From Ignavibacteria bacterium (lineage in GTDB: Bacteria > Bacteroidota > Ignavibacteria > Tepidaquicellales > OLB5), in the NCBI GenBank assembly GCA_020852705.1, contig JADZAP010000032.1:19514-83513 (forward strand): a stretch of 64,000 bases of DNA, in the 5' to 3' direction. This document shows positions 1 through 7,760 of the stretch, one piece after another (the first letter of the stretch is position 1; each line of letters begins with the position of its first letter). The notes below the pieces were generated by a model. It was not told the origin of the DNA, made no database searches, and saw nothing but the letters and a program-made list of their open reading frames with translations. The translations under genes were made by a program, and so were the position numbers.

Positions 1-98
1 ATTCATCATTTGCAAATTTATCCAAAATTAACTGATTAAAAAATGTAATTAATTCCAGTAAAGGATAAATGTAGATTATATAAAAAAGTTTTCTTATA

Positions 99-129
99 AA
101 AAAAAGCGGGTTAAACCCGCTTAAAAAAA
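99..129 (-). terminator. Rho-independent terminator of plsY
   Basis: A perfect 8-bp inverted repeat (AAGCGGGT at 104-111, ACCCGCTT at 115-122) lies just past the plsY stop. On the minus strand it is followed by a long T run. Confidence 0.8.
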
Positions 130-131
130 TA

Positions 132-848
132 TCATATATCTTTTTGTTTTCTTCTGCGTTTAAACGGGGCATCTATTTGTATCCACCGTACTTTCCACCA
201 TTTTTCAAATCTATTCTCCTCGCCATGAAGTAATCTTTTAATATTTCCGCGGTGGTTATAAATTAAAAAAACACAAACTACAATGCTGAAATATATTAGC
301 GTATGATAGCCGTCAATTTCAACACCAAAAAAGTTTTCTCTTATAAACATTGTGCTTGGAAATGCAAATGCTGCACTAATTGAACCTAGTGAAACATAAC
401 CGGAAAATATCAAAACAACAATAAATATTGCGATAGATATTGTTGCATCTATTGGTGCAAGACTAAGCAGCATACCTGCTGCTGTATTGATTCCTTTGCC
501 GCCTTTAAAACCTGCAAATACTGTCCATACATGACCAATAATTGCTGATATACCTGCAATAATTTGTACAACTGTTATATCCTGAAACGGTGTACGGTTT
601 TCAAACGGCAAATTACCGTAGAAAAGTTTTGAGATCAATAGGGTTGCTATAAATCCCTTTGCAATATCAATTAGCTGAACAATTATGCCAATCTTCCAGC
701 CAAGCACCCTGAATGCATTTGTACTCCCCAGATTTTTACTCCCGTGTTGGCGTATATCAATCTTTTTAAATAATTTGCCAAATACAAGTGCAGTAGGAAA
801 TGATCCTACTAAATAGCTTAATAATATTACAATAATTAAATTTAACAT
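132..848 (-). CDS. plsY: Glycerol-3-phosphate acyltransferase PlsY
   Basis: The 238-residue protein is a multi-pass membrane enzyme that transfers an acyl group from acyl-phosphate to glycerol-3-phosphate, the first membrane step of phospholipid synthesis. The three PlsY signatures are visible: GSFPTALVFGK near the N-terminus, GSKNLGSTNAFRVLG, and GFKGGKGINTAAG. Several hydrophobic segments span the rest. It is somewhat longer than typical PlsY (about 200 aa) because of a basic C-terminal tail rich in Arg, Lys and Trp. Its donor-producing partner PlsX is encoded elsewhere in the window (16.6 kb). It lies 3 nt downstream of the NifU-like gene, so the two are probably cotranscribed. Confidence 0.95.
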   Translation of the reverse strand: MLNLIIVILLSYLVGSFPTALVFGKLFKKIDIRQHGSKNLGSTNAFRVLGWKIGIIVQLIDIAKGFIATLLISKLFYGNLPFENRTPFQDITVVQIIAGISAIIGHVWTVFAGFKGGKGINTAAGMLLSLAPIDATISIAIFIVVLIFSGYVSLGSISAAFAFPSTMFIRENFFGVEIDGYHTLIYFSIVVCVFLIYNHRGNIKRLLHGEENRFEKWWKVRWIQIDAPFKRRRKQKDI

Positions 849-851
849 ATA

Positions 852-1103
852 TCAGTTAAAACATTCAATTCTCTTTATTTCAGGTATTTCTTTCATTAAA
901 GCTCTTTCAATTCCAGCCCTTAATGTCATCGGTCTTAACGGACAGGTATTGCATGAACCTAAAAGTTTTAATTCAACAATACCATCTTCAGTTATTTTAT
1001 CTAATATAACATCGCCGCCATCCTGCTGAAGATAAGGTCTAATACGTTCCAGAACTGAATTTATTTTAGCCTCAATTTCTGCTGTTTTTTCAGTAATTAG
1101 CAT
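852..1103 (-). CDS. NifU C-terminal-domain Fe-S scaffold protein
   Basis: This 83-residue protein is a stand-alone NifU C-terminal (Nfu) domain. It carries the cluster-binding CxxC motif at C51 and C54 (SCNTCPLRPMTL) and the preceding family pattern RPYLQQDGGDV. Such proteins hold a [4Fe-4S] cluster between two monomers and pass it to apoproteins. It lies directly upstream of plsY and about 200 nt downstream of an Mrp-family ATPase that is also linked to Fe-S assembly, so a shared role in cluster delivery is a reasonable inference. Confidence 0.9.
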   Translation of the reverse strand: MLITEKTAEIEAKINSVLERIRPYLQQDGGDVILDKITEDGIVELKLLGSCNTCPLRPMTLRAGIERALMKEIPEIKRIECFN

Positions 1104-1310
1104 TACCCGAAATTAAAACTCCGTAAAAATAATAAAACTTTTAATTAAAAGCATTAATAAATTATTAATACCCGTTACCTGAAACCTGTTAAATTTACTT
1201 AAAATTCCATAATTTTAAGTAATTATATTGTATCTTTATCAATTTACAGATAAATAACAACAAACAAAAATAAAAAAAACTTATAAAAATTTTGAAAACA
1301 CTATAAACTA

Positions 1311-2147
1311 TTAAACTTCTATAACAGGTTGTTTTGTATTAAGTTTTGTGTTTTGTAAAATATTTTGTGCCATATTTTTTGCAATTTCTGTAAATTGCTC
1401 TGCTTCTGTTGAATCTGGCTTTCCAAGTACTATTGGTTTACCTTCATCTCCGCCAACTCTAATATCAGTATTAATTGCAATTTCACCAAGGAAATTTATA
1501 TTAAGCTCATCTGCAAGTTTTTTCCCTCCGCCTTTTCCAAAAATATAATCTTTAGTACCATCTTTATTTGAGTAATAGCTCATGTTTTCAATTATACCTA
1601 AAACAGGCACATTAACTTTGCCGTACATTTTTGCACCTTTGCGGGCATCAATTAAACTAATTTCCTGAGGTGTTGTAACAATAATTGATCCGGTAAGCGG
1701 TATAGATTGAGTTAATGTAAGTTGTATATCTCCGGTACCGGGAGGCATATCATATAAAAGGAAATCTAATTCATCCCATGCAACATCATTCATAAACTGC
1801 TTTAGCGCACTTGATGCCATTGGTCCCCGCCATACAACGGCTTCTTTAGAATCTACCAGAAAACCAATAGACATCATTTTTATACCATATTTAACAACAG
1901 GTAAAAGTTTATTTTTTTCCTGAATTTTTACTAACTTGGGTTTTTCGGTTGCAGCACCAAGCATTGTTGGAATTGAAGGACCGTATATATCTGCATCAAT
2001 TAAACCGGTTTTATATCCCTCTTTAATTAATACTGCTGCCAGATTAACTGCAACAGTTGATTTACCTACTCCGCCTTTTCCGCTTGATACTGCAATAGTG
2101 TATTTTACGCCGGTTAAAATATTTTTATTTGGGCTTTTATTTAACAT
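1311..2147 (-). CDS. mrp: Mrp/NBP35-family P-loop ATPase (Fe-S carrier type)
   Basis: The protein has a deviant Walker A motif (SSGKGGVGKSTVAVNLA), the switch sequence DADIYGPSIPTMLG and the DMPPGTGDIQLTL motif typical of the Mrp/ApbC/Nbp35 family, which binds and transfers Fe-S clusters. It lacks the N-terminal DUF59 (MIP18) domain found in many bacterial Mrp proteins. It also lacks the CPxC cluster-binding motif normally found after ENMSY; the sequence here reads SYYSNKDGTKDYIFG. I prefer the ATG at 2147 (MLNKSPNK, 278 aa) over the in-frame ATG at 2156, because the latter lies inside a good -7 promoter element at 2154-2161. Confidence 0.88.
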   Translation of the reverse strand: MLNKSPNKNILTGVKYTIAVSSGKGGVGKSTVAVNLAAVLIKEGYKTGLIDADIYGPSIPTMLGAATEKPKLVKIQEKNKLLPVVKYGIKMMSIGFLVDSKEAVVWRGPMASSALKQFMNDVAWDELDFLLYDMPPGTGDIQLTLTQSIPLTGSIIVTTPQEISLIDARKGAKMYGKVNVPVLGIIENMSYYSNKDGTKDYIFGKGGGKKLADELNINFLGEIAINTDIRVGGDEGKPIVLGKPDSTEAEQFTEIAKNMAQNILQNTKLNTKQPVIEV

Positions 2148-2153
2148 AATATG

Positions 2154-2161
2154 CAAATATA
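2154..2161 (-). promoter_or_regulatory. -7 promoter element TATATTTG of mrp
   Basis: The minus strand reads TATATTTG, an exact match to the Bacteroidota TAnnTTTG -7 element. It ends only 6 nt before the ATG at 2147, which suggests a leaderless or near-leaderless mRNA. I see no clear TTG -33 box. Confidence 0.45.
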
Positions 2162-2165
2162 AAAA

Positions 2166-2198
2166 TAAAAAACCTCATTTTTTATGCAAAAATGAGGT
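2166..2198 (-). terminator. Rho-independent terminator after the 2253-2720 gene
   Basis: AACCTCATTTTT (2171-2182) pairs with AAAAATGAGGTT (2187-2198). On the minus strand the hairpin is followed by a T-rich run. It separates the upstream secreted-protein gene from the mrp promoter. Confidence 0.75.
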
Positions 2199-2252
2199 TG
2201 AAATAGTAAAATTACAGTATTTAACCGTGTTTATTAAATAAATTAATTTAAC

Positions 2253-2720
2253 CTATTTCTGTTTATCACTCGGCACATCCTTTTTTTCAAATGATGAGCA
2301 AATATAATCTTTCACATAATTCCATGGATCAATATAATCGCTTGATGCTTCGCTGATTCCAAGTGGTACTACCTTATAAAATCCGTATTCTTCTGTAAAC
2401 TTAAATACTAATAAATGCTTCCATTCTGAACCGCCAATTGTTGCAATACAAATATCTCCGCCTGAATATATAATATCGTAACTCTCGGGGGAGTAGTTGT
2501 TTATAAGATATTTTTTAACATTTATCTTTTTGTCTTCAAGCCATTCTTCTGAAATATATTTCCTCAGCTTTTCTGATGCATTATCTCCTTTTACCATCAA
2601 ATCCAGAATTTCTTTTGTAACCTGTTCCATTTTCTTTTTATTTAAGTCATCAGCTTTAATAGAAAGATTTAGGGCAAAAAAGAAAATTAATACAGAGATT
2701 GTAAATTTTAAATAGTTCAT
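2253..2720 (-). CDS. Small secreted protein of unknown function
   Basis: I do not recognise this 155-residue protein. It starts with a clear signal peptide (Lys at position 5, then the hydrophobic stretch ISVLIFFFALNLSI, with likely cleavage after KA). The mature part is about 130 residues, mixed alpha/beta in composition, with single Cys residues in DICIATIGG and DYICSSF and a charged C-terminal end. A Shine-Dalgarno-like GAAAGG stands about 8 nt before the ATG. It has its own terminator, so it is probably a single-gene transcript. A periplasmic or outer-membrane-associated location is inferred from the signal peptide only. Confidence 0.7.
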   Translation of the reverse strand: MNYLKFTISVLIFFFALNLSIKADDLNKKKMEQVTKEILDLMVKGDNASEKLRKYISEEWLEDKKINVKKYLINNYSPESYDIIYSGGDICIATIGGSEWKHLLVFKFTEEYGFYKVVPLGISEASSDYIDPWNYVKDYICSSFEKKDVPSDKQK

Positions 2721-2802
2721 ATTGTACCTTTCTTTTAAAAAATATTATTTAATTTATAATAAATATTAAAATGTAATTTCATTAATTTTGTTCCACGGTT
2801 CA

Positions 2803-3375
2803 TTAGTCTTTTTCTTTAATATGCCAAAGCATATTTGTCTTATCTGTTAAATGGTATTCACCTCGTTCTGCTGATTTTGTATAGTTAAATTCTGAAAATC
2901 CATTTTTCTTTAACACTTTTATAGATGCAATATTTTCACTGCTCGTTTCAGCTATTACTGCTTTAACTTCTGAATATGTAAATGCCCATTTAACCATTGC
3001 CGCAATTGCCTCGGTCATATAACCCTGAATTCGGAATCTTGGCTGCATTGAATATCCAATCTCAACATATCCGTTTTCATCAGCTTTACGCTTAAATCCA
3101 ATATCTCCGGCTATTGTGTTAGATATCTTTTCTATAATTACCCAAATTGTTGCAAAAAGATAATTTTTCGGGTCAGCTTTTATCCAGGGAAGAGTGTATT
3201 TCTTTACTGCATTTCTAAAATGCAGTGTTAAGTTACGCTCAGCACGCTCCAGCTTTAATGAATCTTCCAATCTGCTATCCAGATGAGTAAACATTTCAGC
3301 TCGTTCATAATCTAAAGGAATTAATTTAAGTCTATTGGTCTCTAATACAATTAATTCACATTTTTCGCCGCTCAT
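2803..3375 (-). CDS. GNAT-family N-acetyltransferase (RimJ/RimL type)
   Basis: The 190-residue protein opens with LETNRLKLIPL and continues with the GNAT core: GDIGFKRKADENGYVEIGYSM, then RIQGYMTEAIAAMVKWAF as the acetyl-CoA pyrophosphate loop, and NIASIKVLKKNGF as the helix near the active site. This is the pattern of RimJ/RimL-type acetyltransferases, which modify protein N-termini or small molecules. The loop reads RIQGYMTEA instead of the usual GxGxATEA, a modest deviation. It begins 9 nt after the HEAT-cyclophilin gene and is likely the last gene of that operon. The substrate is unknown. Confidence 0.85.
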   Translation of the reverse strand: MSGEKCELIVLETNRLKLIPLDYERAEMFTHLDSRLEDSLKLERAERNLTLHFRNAVKKYTLPWIKADPKNYLFATIWVIIEKISNTIAGDIGFKRKADENGYVEIGYSMQPRFRIQGYMTEAIAAMVKWAFTYSEVKAVIAETSSENIASIKVLKKNGFSEFNYTKSAERGEYHLTDKTNMLWHIKEKD

Positions 3376-3384
3376 TTTACTAAA

Positions 3385-5526
3385 TTAATTTTCTTCTGAA
3401 AATGTTATTGATTCAATCTTGTCGCCAATCTGTATCCTGTCAACTGCTTCAGTACCTGCAATTACTTTTCCAAAAACTGTATATTTACCATCCAAATGCG
3501 GCTGCGCCGAGTGTGTTAAAAAAAACTGGCTTCCTTCAGTATCTTTCCCGCTGGAAGCCATTCCAAGTGTATATTCATCAAATGGCATCGGAGAAAATTC
3601 ACTTCGTATTGTGTACCCGGGACCTCCGAAGCCCGTTCCGGTCGGGTCTCCGCCCTGTATTACAAAATTTGGCACAACGCGGTGAAATTCTGTATTATTA
3701 TAAAATCCGCTTTCAGAAAGCTTAATAAAATTTTGTACGGTAAAGGGTGCTATCTTTGTGTAAAGCTCAATTTTAATTTCACCTTTACTTGTTTTGATTA
3801 AAGCAAATTTTTTATAGTTAAGGTTATCTATAAAATTCCAATCGTGATCAAGTCTGTATCTTGAAGCAGTTATTTTGCTTGTTAAATCTTCTCCTGAAAT
3901 ATTCTTAAGAGCATCTGCAGATGCTTTTGCAATATCGTAATCATCTGATGAAATATTATTCGTCAGTATTTCGGCTGCGGGTTCATATTTCATTTTGTCC
4001 CATAAAGCTATATACATCAGCATAACATCTTTATCCTTTGGAAGTTTAAAATCAGAAAAATCAAACATCATAATCCTGCAGGTTTCTTCCCGGTATTCAA
4101 TAAAAAGCGAATCCTGAAGACTGCTTAAACAAATATCCGTCAGCGGAGCATCTTTTGATGATGCAAATTCAGAATATATGAGTCTTATTATATTTCTGTT
4201 CTCGTTATCCATTTTATCATCAAGCTCTGATAATGTACCTGCAAATGCTCTGTATAACTTTGCAAGATCATTTGAACCTATCATTGAGCCATCTTTATTG
4301 GGATGAATTGAGTTATACTTTTGCACATCATCGCTAATTGTTTGACGCAGCTCTTTATATACTAACGGGTCGTTCATATATTCAAATGCTGAAACAGCAG
4401 CTGATTTTAAGTCGTAATTATTAGTTGACTTTAAAAATGACATCAAATCATTTTTAGCTTCATCTTTAAATATCTTTCCGTATGTTTTAATGACTTCTGC
4501 CTGTATATTCCATGCACCTTTAAATGACGATGATATTAAGAATAATAATTTTTCTTTGACTTTTACTAATATAGGGTTTTTTGTATCTGCATCTGCAAAC
4601 AATCTTCCAAGTGATTGCAGGCAAACTATTGATACATGCGTGCTGTTATCCTGCTCAGCTTGCTGAATTAACACGTTTACAAGTTTTTCAGTTAAAGGTG
4701 AGTTTATATGAGGTAAAGTACTTCCTAACGCACTTACAATATTTACTCTTACTCTCCAGTCATTTTCTTGGTTAAGCTCATTTAAAAGTAATTCAGTAAA
4801 TGATGTATCCTGCAATTTTCCAAGTGCTGAAAAAGCCCACATTCTGGTTTCTGCATTCGGGTCGTGTGCTAAACAAATTTTTAGAAGAATATCCCTATAT
4901 GGCTCGAGCAGAATTTTATCTCCCCCCCTGTAAAACGAATATGCTATACCATTTAATGACTTCTCTCCCGAAGGTGATTGATAAAGTTCTTTTAATACTT
5001 TAAATAATTCTTCTTTTCTTATTTTGCGAATTGCATAAAATGCAATTGTATAAGCTTCAAATAATTCATATCCATTATAAGGGGAGTATTGCAAAAACTT
5101 ATCAACTGATGTTTCATCTCCTGTTTTTCCAAGTGCAATTAAGGCTAATGATTTATCTGATAAAGGTTTTGATAAATATTCAATAAGGTAACTTATCCCT
5201 TCTTTGGATCGGATATTCCCCAATAACCATGCAATCAGATGATGCTTATCAATATCTGAATTCAGCAGTTCACCCGCAAGTTTAATTATTCCGCTATCCT
5301 GCATGCTGCCTAAAGCTATAATTGCCCGTAAATATGTTTTGCTTTCAGCTTCGGTTAAAAATTCTGTGATTTTGTTGATTTGTGAATAATCTCGTGAATC
5401 CTGAATTTTAAGGATTTGTTTCTCTTCAGATGTAAAGGGTTGTGAAAATGTGTTAAATGCCCAAATATATGAAATGAAAATTATGATTCTTGAAAAAATA
5501 AGTACTTTATTATTTCTTTTTAACAT
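3385..5526 (-). CDS. HEAT-repeat protein with C-terminal cyclophilin-type peptidyl-prolyl isomerase
   Basis: This 713-residue protein is a fusion. After an N-terminal hydrophobic signal or anchor (about residues 9-28) comes a long helical-repeat region with HEAT-like units such as ALIALGKTGDETSVDKFL and WAFSALGKLQDTSFTELLL, to about residue 560. The last ~140 residues form a cyclophilin domain with the catalytic signature FHRVVPNFVIQGGD and the later GSQFF element. Cyclophilins catalyse Xaa-Pro isomerisation during folding. The HEAT array probably acts as a scaffold for partners, placing the isomerase in the periplasm. Its start overlaps the end of the upstream gene by 17 nt, implying coupled translation. 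Confidence 0.9.
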   Translation of the reverse strand: MLKRNNKVLIFSRIIIFISYIWAFNTFSQPFTSEEKQILKIQDSRDYSQINKITEFLTEAESKTYLRAIIALGSMQDSGIIKLAGELLNSDIDKHHLIAWLLGNIRSKEGISYLIEYLSKPLSDKSLALIALGKTGDETSVDKFLQYSPYNGYELFEAYTIAFYAIRKIRKEELFKVLKELYQSPSGEKSLNGIAYSFYRGGDKILLEPYRDILLKICLAHDPNAETRMWAFSALGKLQDTSFTELLLNELNQENDWRVRVNIVSALGSTLPHINSPLTEKLVNVLIQQAEQDNSTHVSIVCLQSLGRLFADADTKNPILVKVKEKLLFLISSSFKGAWNIQAEVIKTYGKIFKDEAKNDLMSFLKSTNNYDLKSAAVSAFEYMNDPLVYKELRQTISDDVQKYNSIHPNKDGSMIGSNDLAKLYRAFAGTLSELDDKMDNENRNIIRLIYSEFASSKDAPLTDICLSSLQDSLFIEYREETCRIMMFDFSDFKLPKDKDVMLMYIALWDKMKYEPAAEILTNNISSDDYDIAKASADALKNISGEDLTSKITASRYRLDHDWNFIDNLNYKKFALIKTSKGEIKIELYTKIAPFTVQNFIKLSESGFYNNTEFHRVVPNFVIQGGDPTGTGFGGPGYTIRSEFSPMPFDEYTLGMASSGKDTEGSQFFLTHSAQPHLDGKYTVFGKVIAGTEAVDRIQIGDKIESITFSEEN

Positions 5527-6835
5527 CAGTTTTCTTTTTTGTTCCCGGCTTATTATTTGTTGAGTTCTTAATATTACTTTTCTTTAAATCAGTCTTCTTT
5601 ACTTTATTTTTTTTCTCTTCTTCCTTTTGTTTTTGTTCTTTTAATTTTTGTTCTTTCAGCTTTTCCTCTTTCTCTTTTTGCTGTTTTTCTAATGCATCCT
5701 TTCTTGAAACATATTCGCTGTAATTGCAGAATTTATATCCCAATTTTTTTAAATAAAGTATTTTGTCATAAAAACCTGTAAAATCTTCGCTTGTTACATT
5801 TACAGTACTTACAATACTTTTTGCAAGTTTACCCTTTGTAATGATGTTTTTAGCCATCATATTAAACTTATCTTTTGAATCTTTTTCAGCTGCCGTAAGC
5901 AATACTGTTAAACTGCTTTCCGGTAGAATACGAATTTTGTAATTAGTCAGCTGCAATGTAACAGAATTTATTGTTTTTGCGGGTATATCCTGATCTTTTA
6001 AACTTAGTAATACTGTTGTTACAGTTGGAAAATCAACAGTAAAGTTTTTTACCCGCTCAAGTATTGCTTTATCATCCATAGATGCATTAAAATCTGTTTC
6101 ATAATTATCTTTATTGCCAATTGTCAGATTAATAATTACATCCTTTTTACCGTGAAGAAGTTTATTCTGAAGATTAATATCATCAAGGTTTCGCGGAAAT
6201 ACAAAACTGAATTCATTTTTACTTAATAACAGATTATCAATTTCCTCCGGAGTATATTCGTTTATATTGTTAATTATAATACATATTTGTGCACTTTCTC
6301 TGCTTACTTTATCTGAATGCTCTATGTTTATCTTGGCTAATGGTAAACTTCCTGTAAGTGTATCTGTGTTTGTTATCTGAATGGTAATATCCTTGGTTGT
6401 AATATCTTCATTAACCTGTGATGTTAAACCTAGTGATGTGATATATGAATTTATATCAGCATTTACTTCTATTGATGTAAGATCCGTAGGAATAAGAACA
6501 TTTTTAACAAATAGCTCAGTTTCTTTTTTTGTGGAACTTGCTTTAATATTCTTATCCGTTTGAAATGTTGTTATCCATTCATCTGTTAGTCCGAAATTAT
6601 GCAAAACAGAATCTATTCCGGGTGATAGCAATATTGAAATCTGCTCTTTGCTCAATTTTTGTTCCTGTATATTTACATCTTTTGTTTCTTTTTTCTCAGA
6701 TGGGCTATCGGAGTTTTCATTATTAAGGATAAATTTTGATATTAAAAGTATAGCTGCAATTATAAGCAATGAAATTGCAAAAATTGTTCTGTTTCGGAAC
6801 GATTTAAAGAAATGAAGTATTTTAGATATTACCAA
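5510..6835 (-). CDS. Membrane-anchored protein resembling the divergent polysaccharide deacetylase (YibQ) family
   Basis: The 441-residue product has a single N-terminal membrane segment (about residues 16-36, ending LLISKF), an acidic/Lys linker, a central globular part and a C-terminal tail of about 65 residues rich in Lys, Glu and Gln. Residues ~180-370 resemble the divergent polysaccharide deacetylase fold: ICIIINNINEYTPEEI at the first strand, FSFVFPRNL, then KDVIINLTIG, and a closing LKKLGYKFCNYSEY. The Asp pair usual in the first strand (IIDD) is replaced by Asn, so catalytic activity is doubtful. The start codon is TTG. It is the first gene of the cluster with the HEAT-cyclophilin gene. 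Confidence 0.6.
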   Translation of the reverse strand: MVISKILHFFKSFRNRTIFAISLLIIAAILLISKFILNNENSDSPSEKKETKDVNIQEQKLSKEQISILLSPGIDSVLHNFGLTDEWITTFQTDKNIKASSTKKETELFVKNVLIPTDLTSIEVNADINSYITSLGLTSQVNEDITTKDITIQITNTDTLTGSLPLAKINIEHSDKVSRESAQICIIINNINEYTPEEIDNLLLSKNEFSFVFPRNLDDINLQNKLLHGKKDVIINLTIGNKDNYETDFNASMDDKAILERVKNFTVDFPTVTTVLLSLKDQDIPAKTINSVTLQLTNYKIRILPESSLTVLLTAAEKDSKDKFNMMAKNIITKGKLAKSIVSTVNVTSEDFTGFYDKILYLKKLGYKFCNYSEYVSRKDALEKQQKEKEEKLKEQKLKEQKQKEEEKKNKVKKTDLKKSNIKNSTNNKPGTKKKTDVKKK

Positions 6836-6966
6836 TTAATTAACTGAATTTACTACTGTTTGTTGAAAAAACAATCAGTTTTATATCACTAAAAATATTT
6901 ATATTTTATATTTATTACTACGTAATTTTAAATATATATCAATTTTTCAAAGGAGATAATAACATC

Positions 6967-7680
6967 ATGGAACCATTACCTGTTATGCAGGATTCTTACA
7001 CCGGTGCTCAAGAGCATTCAAGAACATTTATCCTGAAAGTTTATTTATGGATGACTGCCGGTCTTTTTATAACTGCATGCGTTTCTGCAGCACCTTTTAT
7101 TTTGCTGAGTGAAACACAATTCTACAATCTGATTTCTGAATACATCTTTGTTTTTTATGGGTTATTGATATTTGAATTCTTAATTGTGTTTGGACTTTCT
7201 TATGCTATAAATAAAATCCCTGCTATACTTGGATTGCTTGTATTCCTATTTTATTCTATGCTTAACGGTATAACACTTTCACCAATTTTTTTAATGTACA
7301 CAGGTACATCAATTTTTGCCACATTTCTTATTTGTGCAATGATGTTTGGCGGAACAAGCATACTTGGATTCATTACTAAAATGGATCTCACAAAATTTGG
7401 TGCTTATTTAACTATGGCACTCATTGGCTTAATTGTTGCTATGGTTGTAAATATATTTCTAAACAGCTCTATTATGAGCTGGATAATTTCACTTATTGGT
7501 GTATTTTTATTTGTTGGACTGACAGCATACGATACTCAAAAAATAAAAAATATGTCCGGAAGCATTGATTCCTCAAGCGAGGATGGAAAAAAAGCATCTA
7601 TTATGGGAGCGTTAACTCTTTATCTGGATTTTATTAATCTTTTTCTTTTCCTTTTGCGTTTACTTGGCAGAAGGAGTTGA
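6967..7680 (+). CDS. Bax inhibitor-1/YccA-family integral membrane protein
   Basis: The 237-residue protein has about seven hydrophobic segments and the family landmarks: an N-terminal stretch ending FILKVYLWMTAGLFITA, the inner pattern GGTSILGFITKMDLTKFGAYL, and the C-terminal GLTAYDTQKIK, followed by ALTLYLDFINLFLFLLRLLGRR. BI-1/YccA proteins form pH-sensitive calcium-leak channels and interact with the FtsH protease in some bacteria. A strong Shine-Dalgarno AAAGGAG (6949-6955) lies 11 nt before the ATG, which is notable because most genes here have none. It stands alone, divergent from the minus-strand cluster. Confidence 0.92.
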   Translation: MEPLPVMQDSYTGAQEHSRTFILKVYLWMTAGLFITACVSAAPFILLSETQFYNLISEYIFVFYGLLIFEFLIVFGLSYAINKIPAILGLLVFLFYSMLNGITLSPIFLMYTGTSIFATFLICAMMFGGTSILGFITKMDLTKFGAYLTMALIGLIVAMVVNIFLNSSIMSWIISLIGVFLFVGLTAYDTQKIKNMSGSIDSSSEDGKKASIMGALTLYLDFINLFLFLLRLLGRRS

Positions 7681-7760
7681 TTTTTCTTTTTATTATATTA
7701 ATTAATTTTTTTTTAATTTTCTATTGAGCAGTATTTTTCTTAACTAATTTTATTCTATTT

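Noticed and set aside
3402..5003. Plus-strand frames opposite the HEAT-cyclophilin gene
   Set aside because: The minus-strand frame encodes a clear cyclophilin signature and repeats. The plus-strand frames are shadows.
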